Positions 14,318 to 24,500 of a stretch of 64,000 bases of DNA are shown piece by piece. The translations under genes were made by a program, and so were the position numbers. A model generated the notes under the pieces. It ran no database searches. It saw only the letters and a program-made list of their open reading frames with translations, and was not told the DNA's origin. Source of the DNA: Cristatella mucedo (lineage: Eukaryota > Bryozoa > Phylactolaemata > Cristatellidae); NCBI GenBank assembly GCA_009760855.2, contig WPIO01000076.1, forward strand, positions 1,074,501-1,138,500, written 5' to 3'. Position 1 is the first letter of the stretch. Each line of letters begins with the position of its first letter.

Positions 14318-15718
14318 CATAATAATAATAATAATATTGCACTTGATAAAGCGCCCTCAGAGAACTTAATCTCTGTCTAGGCGCTTTACATTTGCTGCAA
14401 AGTGATATGCAATAGAATAGTAAGAAAAATCATGCTTGAAAAACAAACAAAATGAATAATATGGTTAGGGGTTACATGCACAGGGTCAGCATGCAAATGC
14501 GGTTAGTGGCAGCATGCACAGTGTCAGCACGCATAAGCACATCAATGACGAATCACAGGGACCCACTAAATGCTGTCCTAAATAGGTGTGTTTTTAAGTT
14601 TCTTTTAAATGTGGTCAGGTCAGGGGATGTTCTGACGCAGGTCGGGAGGGAGTTCCAGGCTTTGGGAGCATACGAGCTAAATGCACGGTCTCCAAAGGAT
14701 TTAAGGTTTGTCCGAGGTATATCCAGACTGTTGGATTCCGAAAAGCGAGTGGTACGATGCTTGGCCTGATGGGGTAGTATATCTGAAAGATAGGCTGGAG
14801 CCATAGAATGAAGGGACCTAAAAGTGAGCGACAAAACCTTGAAGTCAATCCGTTGCTTGACTGGTAGCCAGTGCAGGTCGGCGAGAAGTGGAGTAATGTG
14901 GCAACTGCGACGCTCACGACAGACAAGCCTAGCTGCAGAGTTTTGCACCAGCTGCAATCGCCTGATCGCACATGCTGGTAGGCCAGTAAGCAGTGAGTTG
15001 CAGAAGTCGAGACGAGATGTCACGAATGCATGGACAAGCTTGGACGTGGTATCCTTATCTAAACAAGCTCTAATTTTAGCAATGTTATGAAGCTGAAAAT
15101 AGGCAGATTTGACTGTGGAGCTGATGTGGTCGTCTAACGAGAGGTCGCTTTGGAATATGACACCTAGATTTCGAGCTGATTCAACTGGAGATATGCTGGC
15201 AGAGCCAATTTTGAAAGTCAGCCTTTCCAATTTCTGAATCACACTGGGTTTGCCCATAACTAGTAAGTTAGTTTTATCATCGTTTAGTTTTAGAAAATTT
15301 GCTGCCATCCATGTGCGGATGTCATCAATGCATGCAGCAAGTGAGTTGAGAGAATTTGAGGTGCTCGAAGGCTGGGAGGGATCAAAGCAAAGGTACAACT
15401 GAGTGTCATCCGCATAGAAGTGAAAGCCTAGATTGTGCTTGGCAATCACATCAGCAAGAGGGAGAGTATAAACCGTGAAAAGAACCGTACCTAGCACAGA
15501 GCCCTGAGGTACTCCATATTTTAGAGGTACTTCATATGATCTTTGTCCATTCACGTCAACACTCTGGAGTCTCCCACTGAGATAGGATCTGAACCACTGC
15601 AGGGCAGTGCCAGTGATGCCCAGGCGAGATGAGAGGCGCTCTAGAAGTACTTTGTGATCGATGGTATCAAAAGCTGCCGAAAGATCGAGCAAAACAAGAA
15701 GACATGCTTGGGGCTGCC
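14318..15718 (-). mobile_element. LINE-A, best-preserved copy
   Basis: About 1.4 kb of minus-strand LINE with an uninterrupted reading frame from the reverse-transcriptase palm to the end of the protein. A roughly 200-bp 3' untranslated region follows, ending in the conserved tail and (ATT)n at 14320-14337. The element is cut off at the 5' end inside the reverse transcriptase, so it cannot be autonomous. The intact frame and clear motifs make it the youngest-looking copy in the window. Confidence 0.9.
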
Positions 15719-15743
15719 ATCTCCAAGTGCATTGAGTTGGCAT
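14553..15743 (-). CDS. Reverse transcriptase C-terminal two-thirds (LINE-A ORF2 fragment, 396 codons)
   Basis: This is the C-terminal part of a non-LTR retrotransposon polymerase, which copies element RNA into DNA at a nicked target site. Visible motifs in order are palm motif A (LLDLSAAFDTIDH, with the first catalytic Asp, about residues 18-30), 'WFRSYLSGRLQS', motif B (YGVPQGSVLG), motif C (FYADDTQLYL, the catalytic Asp pair) and 'LNDDKTNLLVMG'. The C-terminal region has 'NLGVIFQSDLSLDDHISS', 'ARLVCRERRSCHI', 'DLHWLPVKQRI' and 'SFGDRAFSSYAPKAWNSLP', typical of L2/CR1-clade elements. The first dozen residues come from flanking DNA; the true N-terminus (endonuclease and fingers) is missing. 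It is probably not expressed as a working enzyme. Confidence 0.85.
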   Translation of the reverse strand: MPTQCTWRWQPQACLLVLLDLSAAFDTIDHKVLLERLSSRLGITGTALQWFRSYLSGRLQSVDVNGQRSYEVPLKYGVPQGSVLGTVLFTVYTLPLADVIAKHNLGFHFYADDTQLYLCFDPSQPSSTSNSLNSLAACIDDIRTWMAANFLKLNDDKTNLLVMGKPSVIQKLERLTFKIGSASISPVESARNLGVIFQSDLSLDDHISSTVKSAYFQLHNIAKIRACLDKDTTSKLVHAFVTSRLDFCNSLLTGLPACAIRRLQLVQNSAARLVCRERRSCHITPLLADLHWLPVKQRIDFKVLSLTFRSLHSMAPAYLSDILPHQAKHRTTRFSESNSLDIPRTNLKSFGDRAFSSYAPKAWNSLPTCVRTSPDLTTFKRNLKTHLFRTAFSGSL

Positions 15744-16285
15744 TGTTTAAGCATCAGATAACTATGCATCTTTTCTGCTCTGCTTTCCTGCGTCACAGTG
15801 AACTTATCTTTTTTCCATAAGCTTTAAATGCTAACTGGTGTGTGATTCAGTGCATGTGTTACTGACCATGGTTGTTCCTAGTAACCAGCAGCCCTGAGTG
15901 TCGTTTTGGGTGCTTTTTGCGCTTGCTTAAGCGCTATTAAAAAGCATAGCTGAGATACAACAGTAGGGCTACAATGATTAGACAATCAAGAGACTCTGCC
16001 GTTTCCAATACCTCTTCAAACATGTTCTCAGTAATCTAAGCACAGGCAGGATAGCCACTTGCCTGCCGAAAGACCGGTTGGGTTGAGACCTGTCAATGGC
16101 CTGTCCGAGCAAGGAATCAGTGCACAGCCCAGGTGAGTCATTCTTGCATGCCTGATACTCCAATTGACCAATTGATTGTTGGTCGATGGAGGTATAAAAA
16201 CTTACTTGATCCTGCCAGTCCTTAATGCCTAAGACCAGTTTACTAATACCACAGGGAATAAGAAGACGAGCAAGTCTTCCTGAGA
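15744..16285. other. Unassigned intergenic sequence
   Basis: No clear coding signal. A few LINE-like words occur near 15840-15960 but not enough to call an element. Confidence 0.35.
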
Positions 16286-16289
16286 TGCC

Positions 16290-16372
16290 TCCTTTGCAGC
16301 AAATGTAGAGTGCCTAGAAAGAGACTGAGTTCTCCGAGGGCGCATTATCAAGTCTATTATTATTATTACCCA
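16290..16372 (+). mobile_element. LINE-A 3' tail fragment
   Basis: 'gcaaatgtagagtgcctaga', 'gagttctccgagggcgc' and a TTATTATTATTA end mark a LINE-A 3' terminus on the plus strand. Confidence 0.65.
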
Positions 16373-16429
16373 TACAATATTTACGGACTCACCTTTAGCG
16401 TGGCCTGCCTCCAGTTCCTACACATTTGC

Positions 16430-16760
16430 ACTTGGATTGCAGCAACTTTTTTTTCGAATTGAGTGATGATAAAACCACTTAACTGGTTAGGGACAAACCA
16501 AGTGTTACTGGGAAACTGGATAACCTAACACATAAAATGGGCTCGGCTAGCATATCTCCTGTAGCATCTGCACACAATCTGACTTTCCTGTTCCAAAGTG
16601 ACCTTTCTATAAACGGCCACATCACCTCCTCGGTCCAGTCTGCCAACTTTTAGCTACATAACGCCACTAAATTCGGGCCAGCTTAGACAGGGATACCATA
16701 TCCAAGTTAGTCAATTAATTTTTTTACACCTGTCCAGACTTGAGTAACTTAACTGCACAG
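16430..16760 (+). mobile_element. LINE-A, old internal fragment
   Basis: The plus strand carries decayed equivalents of the LINE-A segment from 'gatgataaaac' through the 'gacaaaccaagtgtta' and 'ccatatccaagttagtca' blocks. Many substitutions and stops are present and the tail is missing. Confidence 0.6.
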
Positions 16761-17236
16761 CTTTCCGGCGGCTGCACTGAACTATTGGGGTGCTGCAATA
16801 GCCAGATTACGACTGCCCGGTCGCTATTCCTGGCTCCCGAAAGTTAGTGATTAGGAACTTGTTACGCCGTAATCCATGATAAGATGGCCTAGTCTACGCT
16901 TCGAGCCAGGCAGTTAAGTCGTCCTCTGATCGACGAACGAGACTCTGCTTGCTGTACGCCATCCACGCAATCCATTATTATTATATTATATGGCTGGCGT
17001 ACAGATACCTGTGACTCTCCTCCTCCTCGGCTTTCGAATGCACTTTTCTACTCTATGATCACGGGAGTTTTTGTAATTACGGTACGCGAGCTCTCTATCT
17101 TCTCTGCCGTATTCCACTAGCGTTGGCGTGCGTGCGTGTGTGTGTTTGGTTGCAGCTCTTACTTCAGGCTTCGCTCAGCCTTCGCCCGTACTTCTCGCGC
17201 GGGTCAACTAGTCGACCGGCGGTAATGCGGTACTGG

Positions 17237-17299
17237 GTACTACTACTACTGCTACTGCTACTGCTACTGCTACTGCTACTGCTACTACTACTACTACTA
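17237..17299. repeat. (CTA/CTG)n trinucleotide microsatellite
   Basis: Alternating tac/tgc triplets, about 21 units, seen directly. The Leu-rich or Val/Ala-rich open frames here are translations of the repeat. Confidence 0.95.
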
Positions 17300-17464
17300 A
17301 TATTACGCACGGTACTAGTGGTACCGCCACGAGTTGTGCTTGCGGCCTAATTAATGCAGAAACCGCGATGGCTACGCTTGCGCTGCACACGCTAGGCAGG
17401 GAAGTGCGTGCATCATTTGTATAGCTCCATAACCCTGAGATAACTTAAATGTTCATGCAGGCGC

Positions 17465-17535
17465 TTCGCAGGTTTCGCCGCAGGGTTCCAACGCCAGAGG
17501 CGACCCCTTTACCACTGGGCCAAACCAGGATGGCA
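17465..17535 (-). mobile_element. tRNA-like remnant, possibly a SINE head
   Basis: On the minus strand 'ggtttggcccagtggtaaag' fits an RNA polymerase III A box and is followed by 'ggttggaaccctgc', a weak B box. The start resembles the head of SINE-2 (gctggtttggtctagcag), but no LINE-type tail follows. It could be an old tRNA pseudogene. Confidence 0.35.
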
Positions 17536-18138
17536 CCGCCATTAAAAGCGGCCACAGCAACTGCACTTACTATGCTCGGGATCTCGGTCCGACGTCACCG
17601 ACCTACAGAACGTGGCCGCGAAGCGAGCACCCTCTGCTGAATCACACCCTCCTATTGCAATTCTACCACGGTCAGAGCCGGGTGGTGCTCTGCCGACGCC
17701 TATAAAGCCCCCCGATACGGTCTGCCAGCAACGACATGGTCTGATTCAATACTAGGGTAGCGCGTGCGAGCCACACATTACAAAAGTGCGGGATCCACAA
17801 AGAACTCTTATATTAGGACGCCACACTCGCAAGCACTGCAATTGCATTTTTACAAGTCCCAAGCTTCCAATTCTGCGAGTAATCGGTTTCCCAATGGCCT
17901 TCCGTGTTTTATAACACGGTATCTCCTCGATATTCTCGAACGCTCCGTAAGCCTGCACACACATCTTTCGCAAGGTCTCGTGCACAACCGACGCTCCAAG
18001 CATACGCTCGCATCCTCTCACGATAGGAAATGAAACACTGCACACAAACAGCGGATCCACTCTGAAGCGTATCAAAGAGAACAGCGGAAATAGAGGCACT
18101 GGTTCAAAGTACATGACTAATGACCGCCCTCAAAATAA

Positions 18139-18146
18139 TATAAATA
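18139..18146 (+). promoter_or_regulatory. Possible TATA box for PSME4
   Basis: tataaata lies 228 bases before the PSME4 start codon. A transcription start about 30 bases downstream would give a 5' UTR of roughly 200 bases. AT-rich words like this occur by chance. Confidence 0.25.
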
Positions 18147-18373
18147 GCGGTAATCCCAACCTTGGACTTTTCCGAATACTTCGTAGTCGACGGATACCAA
18201 CCGAGAACCAGCCGCCGTCATGTTTGTCGGTGTTTCCGGAGGTGCTGGCGGTGTCAAGGACTGTGGCGCCATAATGACGCTTCTGTTATTGTAGGCTACC
18301 GCATGACTAGGATAAATTCAGAGCACCATCAAGTCGTGTGTCGTGATTTTGATGAGATTGCTGGATCTCCGGA

Positions 18374-18582
18374 ATGGCGAGCTGCGGTGCATCAGACATA
18401 GAAGGCAGCAGCGACGATGGTCTTCAAGGCCCGAATGTATATAATCACCTTCTGCCTTACGCCCGTTCGCTTAATGCTGAAGCTGCCGTCTGCTGGAGCC
18501 GTATTAAAGAGCACCTGGCGAAAGCGGTGCTGTTGTCTGACATCAAGGATGGTGCTCTTTACTGGAGTCAGCAAGTATCAAC
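18374..18582 (+). CDS. PSME4: PSME4 exon 1
   Basis: Encodes residues 1-70. After about 20 acidic, Ser/Gly-rich residues it enters the conserved first helices (YNHLLPYARSLNAE...GALYWSQQVST). The donor is gtacgt at 18583, phase 2. A second GT four bases on would break the frame with exon 2. Confidence 0.88.
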
Positions 18583-21500
18583 GTACGTGCATCCGTTGCT
18601 TTCGCTGTTAACGGCGCAGGCAAATCGCCGGTAGATTGGCGAGTAGAGGTGGTGGCACCCGAATGTGGTTCCTCGGCTTTTCGGGGCAAACCTCGCCGCT
18701 GCTTACCTGTCTGTCTTTACGCGAAAAATTCCCGCCCTAACTCTTAAAAAAAAATCTTAGGGATTTTGTATGCGTGGTGGCACCTGCTGTGCATAGCAGT
18801 CACGGCAAGAGACAGGGAGCTTTTTCTGACTCCTCTCCTGGGAAGTGCCATAATCGTAATCGAACCAGCTGGCGGCCCAGCCGCTGCTTAGGCGTCTTAT
18901 CAAAATATATACTCTTGGATTTCGATGTTAATTTAATTTCTTAAAAGTATAGTTTGCTTGTGTTTAGAAATTCGGTCAGTTTGCTCAGGCAGTGTTCTTT
19001 ACTAAAGTCGCCTCTCAGTGCAGTCATCTCCAGCCCCCCCCCCCCGATGTTAGGGACTATTATTAGCATCATGCTGTTTCTGCTTGATGCCACGCTTTGA
19101 ATACTATCCAAGCTCCTTTCGGCTTCTTGTGTGCTCGCACTTGCTTTTTCGTGTCGTGACATTGCTTAATAGAAGCACTGACCTTGGGCAATCAAGTGAG
19201 ACAGGCTTTTTATGAGTCACTCATTTGTTGCCAGTAGTGCTTAAATTTGCACTTGGGTGGGATGGAGGCTAACCTTCTCAAATTGAATGATGATAGCACC
19301 AGCTCAGTAGTTATGGGCAAACCTAGTGTCACTCGGGAAATTTGAACACTTAACTCTTCTAAATGGGCTCTGCCGATACGGACACATGTAGCATCTGCAA
19401 GCATTCCCGTTCCAGATGTCCTGTTCCAAAACGATCTTTCACTAGGACGACCACATCAGCTCTATGTATAACTATGCCTTCGTTCAGCTATCTAACATTG
19501 CAAAAATATGGGCCTGCTTTAATAGGGATGCCATATCCAAGTTGGTCCATGCACATTTGTGACATTGCGTCTCGACTTGTGCAACTACCCGCCTTTCTTC
19601 CGGCCTATGGAATCAGGTGTTTACAGTTGGCACAAAACTCTGCAGCTAGACTTGTCTGTCGAGAACTGCTTCAGTACACGACGTCTCATCGACCTGCACT
19701 GGCTTCCCACCCAAGCAACTTATCGACTTAACCGTTTTGTCACCTGCGTTTAGGCCCCTTCATTCTCTTGCACTTGTGATTACATTATTTTCCATGCTTC
19801 AGCCTATTCTGAGGTTTCCTTTCCAGCCATCCTTTCCTGCTTCTTCCTTTGCCTTCCACTTCACCGTCTTCGTGACTCTCACTGTCTCATTCTTTTGAGA
19901 CAAGAGCTCATTGCCCGTGGACTTGCTTTTCTTGAGTCATAGTAAAAGTATTGTCACGGAAGACCATGCTGCGCCATCTTGCCATGTGACAGAAGGATGC
20001 CATCTTGCTCCGTGATGGAAGGACTTTCTCACTTCAATTAGTAGAGATGAGGTCTGCTGCCATTTGCATTTGGATTGCTGCTTTGGCTTTGAGCTGGCTG
20101 TTGAATTCTGTCATGCATAACACAGCTTAGTCGTAATGGCTTTTTGGCGTTACAGACGAAAATTCGTGCTGCCTAAATTAAAATTCATGTAATGTTATGT
20201 ATCTCCCATCTGTAACTTTGAAAGGCCACAAAGACTATATGGGTGTTACGCAGATGTCTGTGTAGAGCCCGTAAACTCTAAGTGGCTTTCGGTACCCATT
20301 CAGTGGCCAACAGACTTCATCTCACGCAGCAAAGAGAAAATGAGAAGCACAGTCTGTAGAGCAGTTGAGGTAGTGAGTAGCATGGATGTAGCAGCTTAAG
20401 ACTGCTGGAAAGGATGTGCCATAGTGGGTAGCAGGAGAATAGTTGTCGTTACCTAAGACTTGTGAGAGTAAGTTCCACAGTCTAGGACCTGCAGAGCTAA
20501 AGCTTCTGTCGCCAACGGTACTTAAGTAGTGGAATGGAACAGCTAATTTATTGTCCATGCAGGACCTGGGGGCACGAGGAAGCTGAAACTGGTGCAGCAG
20601 TTCAGCTAGATATGGTGGAGCCAAGCCCAGGCAGGCCTTGTGGGTCAGCGTAAGAACTTTGCTCCGTATCCGTTGATCAATCGGCAGCCGTCCTAGCTCT
20701 TTTAGCAAAAGAGGCACACGGTCAAACCTCTGGGATTTGTAAACTAGGCTTGCTTCCTTATTCATTGCCAGCTTCAGTGGCCAAGTTGCTTTTTTCGGTA
20801 GCCCCGCAAAAAGGGAATTGCAATTTTAATGGAATAATACTAGAAAAATATGTGTAAAGCACCCCGAGAGAACTGTACCACTTTAAGACAATGGATGTAT
20901 GCTGGAAAAACAAGCATGTCGATTAATTAGTGGTAATTGTCGTATTACATATTGCAATTTTATATTACATTTATTTTACAATTTTACATTACGTCCTTGC
21001 AATTTTAGATGGCATGAATATGCAAAGATAAATCTGCCTTAAGTAGTAATAAATTAGTAAATAAATAATAAATAATTAAGTAGTGATAATAATAATAGTT
21101 CATTTGTGTAGTGCTCAAGAGAACTAAATCTGCTTAACTAAATTTCACTAAGTCACTTTAAATTTATTGGAAAGCGAACTTGTCAACTGGCTAGTAATAA
21201 CATGCCCAGTGTCAGCAAGCATAAGCACACAAAGGACAATACACAAGGACGCAGCAAATGCTGTGAGGAACAGGTGAGGGTTTGGCTTTTTTCAATGTTG
21301 CCCAGTTATTGGATGTCACTGATGTTATTTGCTAGTGAATTCCAAGATCTTTTGCAAGACACTGTCTTGAACAAGATTTGAGGTTGTTCAGATGCTCGCT
21401 AAATGTTTTGATTCAACAGAGCATGTGGTGCAATGGCAGGCCTGAAGTGAAACTAATTCAGGTAGGTAGGCCAGAGAAAGAGAATTTAGAGACCTAAAAA

Positions 21501-24500
21501 TGAATGACAGAACCTAGAAGTGGATACACTGCTTGATAAGGAGAGAGTAAGTGCATGTCGGTGAGTAGCAGCGTAAGTTGGCAGTTACTGCGTTTACGTT
21601 GGCCGACAAGTCGAGCTAAAAAGATTTTCACCCAATGTAAGCACTTATTGCTCCCCTATTTTTCTTCAACTACGTAAATCGTGCATGGAATTCGTTCTTT
21701 TACCACCGTTCACGGTAGGCATAGTGGTTTCACGAGTGAACCCAATATGCAATTATAAACATGGACATTCGTTCGTGCTGTACACAGGGACTACGCTCGA
21801 GCACGTAATCGGACATATACAGGTGGGGTTTAAAAGCCCTGAGTGCTGAATGTCAAAAGAAGTGTAGTCGCAATAGCTAAATCGGTAGATCACTTGACCG
21901 GTAATCCAGAGGGGAAATTGTATCCCCCCTGTCGAAAAAGTCTTTTTCGGTGCCAGTCGTATGGCAGATGACTTTTGATTGTACTATATCTCAAATTAGT
22001 TTGAAGAGGCAGGAAGACGTGCAAGTGGCGGTGAACTACACAGTTCTGGACAGGTGTCACAAATACGTGGACTTGCATGGTTGAGGTATCGACTTATATA
22101 ATTTTGATGGGAGTGATCAGTCCGTCGTGTAACCAAAAGTCGCCGATGTCACGCTCACAGTGTACCCTTTATGATATTTATAGTACTGCTACGACAATAC
22201 AGCTATGATTAGTGTTATATCACAAACGGGAGATATTGAACTAATTTTCAAATTCGCTATACGAGTGCACCATGCACTCGCATAGCTGAAATTGAACATT
22301 GAATTATGCATTCAATTATGATATGCTGATGGGTGTGCTTTTGATCAGTGAATTATTTATTATGCATTTAAAAAATGCTGTGGATATTTTCTCGCAGTGG
22401 AGCAGATTAAATGAAGCACCTGGTCGGTACAGTCAGTCTTAGCCACGGTCGTTGAGTCATTGCACATGAGCCTTTGCGAAACTGTTCTCTCATTTTGATT
22501 GGTTTTGGATTTTCAAATTGAATTTCTAGCGACGTTTTGCAGGTAGATTGTGCTTTCTCCATATATTTGAACGGGGGGGGGGGGCCGGATGGCTGGCCGA
22601 GGTCATTAGGCCGGTCTAAACTTGGCTGTGTTTAAACTCGGCTTGCCTGGCTCTTTGCTTAAATCGGCAAAGGAAGTCCGAGCTAGTAAGCTACTTACTC
22701 AATGCTAGTGTTTGGCTACGCATTAGTTGATGTTGATTGTAGTTGACAGTATAATTTTGCTTGCGAGTCTGTGAGTGAGTCCATTATATCGATAGTTGAC
22801 ACGCTTTTTCAATTGATTTTTTTCAGTGATGTTTTGCATTTGCACGTTAAACTTATCTAAGCAAGCCTGAAGTTTCCCACTTTTTATGGTCTTATAGACT
22901 ACGCATGTAATAACCAACCTAATGTACCTGCAATTTTTTCCAGTTGAGACTATACTCACTGGTTGTCGTCCTTGATCTTGCCACCACTGGGCATTCATCG
23001 TAGCTGTATCCAGTTAGTATTTACCGCGATTCGAACTAGCAGATACCAAATTTAATGGACAATCGGGCCGAGTTCATAACTTTGGCTAATTATTCACTGC
23101 AATTTTAGTGCATGTGTTCATTATCACTAGTACAGTACCGGGCGATGCTGAGAAACTATCTTTTGCTAATTGAATCTCAACAGTAATGCATTGCATTAAT
23201 GTGCTTGGCGAAACAGTAGGCACATTGCCCGCACATAAAACAACCTACTTAACCTTCGATAAGTAGTCTGATAAGGAATATAAGTTCAGTATTGTTATAG
23301 CTTGGGTTAACCTTACCAACCTGTACATCTATTGCTTAGTGGTGAATTAATGCCCTGCGCAAAATGCTGTGCACGGTTCAAATGTATCTGCTGTTCGACG
23401 TCTGTATTGCAAGGGATAGTTTAGTAGTGCTGTTGTGTTATTTTTTGCATGTTTGCATGTTACATTTTTGCATTTTTGCAACATGTTTGTTTTGAAGGTG
23501 TTCGTTTAGTAGCCACGAACGTTTGCTCAGAATGGGCGAACTGTGTCAGGCTCCAGTCGGCTATAGAGGGCTTTAGAACAGCCAAGTTGGAGTGTTGCAC
23601 TAATTTACCACTGTGACAGTGAACAGAGACAGCCTGGGCTGCCATCAGCCGGATGTTTGTGTGGAGAGAGGCTTGTCTTTTCTGGTGACATGACTGGGAT
23701 GTCTGTTCATTCGGTGGCCAGTAGACCATTGAAAACTGGCCGTGCCATTGCATGCAGTAGGCATTCTATTGGGTACGGAAGCATACCTTTTCTTCCTGCA
23801 CGAAGACGTGTACACTAATGGTTGGTCGTGTTCTGTGCGTGCGTGTTATAGTGCATTTTGAAAAATAGAATGCACTGGCCAAAGATGTAGCAAAGGGGCT
23901 GCCCAGCTACTGCAGCCAAGTGGGCGCTTGCCTGCAATGATTGGTTGGCTCAGACAAGGTTCAGCACCCTCTTATCGTGGAGGGTGCAGATCCTCTTTAT
24001 GCATCCTTGGCTATGCCCCTGGTTCTGATCGCTGGCCTGTATCTATCTAGCTTGCTGCTGTAGTCTCGGCTTGCTGTTATAGTGGACTCATCAGTTGGTT
24101 GGCAGCTTGTACCCAGTATATTTCCAATAGCCCAACGTGCATGTTAAACCGAGCGATTCATTTTACTCGTGGAAGCACAGACTGAACGTCGTCTCTACTA
24201 GTCCATTGCCCCACCACATTTGTTCACAGGATAGCTGCCGTGCAGATCGGTCTGCTTGCATGTGCTCTTAACTCTTTTCTCTGGCTTACATGTCAGCGTG
24301 ACCATTTTTCTTGTAGATTCTTGAAGCTTTATGGCTACTGCTTCTCGAAGACAGATCATATTCACGTAATACAGTTGCATTATGAGCTGATAACAATACC
24401 TGACCTTGAGCTGTTCTTGGTGCAGAAGTTTGGTGAAACTTTGCTTGCACTCCTCAGGTAATGCGAAATATTTTAGGTCTAACCTGTATATTCTTCTTTA

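Larger units (their letters stand above)
16761..18138. other. Intergenic sequence upstream of PSME4
   Basis: GC-richer than the flanks. It holds a (CTA/CTG)n microsatellite and one tRNA-like remnant, noted separately. Overlapping frames of 60-120 codons on both strands show no domain I recognise. It probably includes the PSME4 promoter region. Confidence 0.4.
18583..24316 (+). other. PSME4: PSME4 intron 1
   Basis: A 5.7-kb intron, the largest in the traced gene. It holds LINE-A debris (19245-19790, 21085-21650), a LINE-B 3' end (20320-20830), a tRNA-like remnant (21868-21950) and poly-C and poly-G tracts (19034-19045, 22573-22584). From about 22090 to the acceptor I see no repeat or coding signal. 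Confidence 0.8.

Noticed and set aside
14452-14769. 105-codon plus-strand frames at 11034, 14452 and 57643 that resemble each other
   Set aside because: They are antisense shadows of the LINE-A 3' end. Their similarity only reflects copies of the same repeat.
17752-18114. 120-codon minus-strand frame as a gene divergent from PSME4
   Set aside because: I recognise no family, and an overlapping 89-codon frame exists on the other strand. Evidence is too weak to call.
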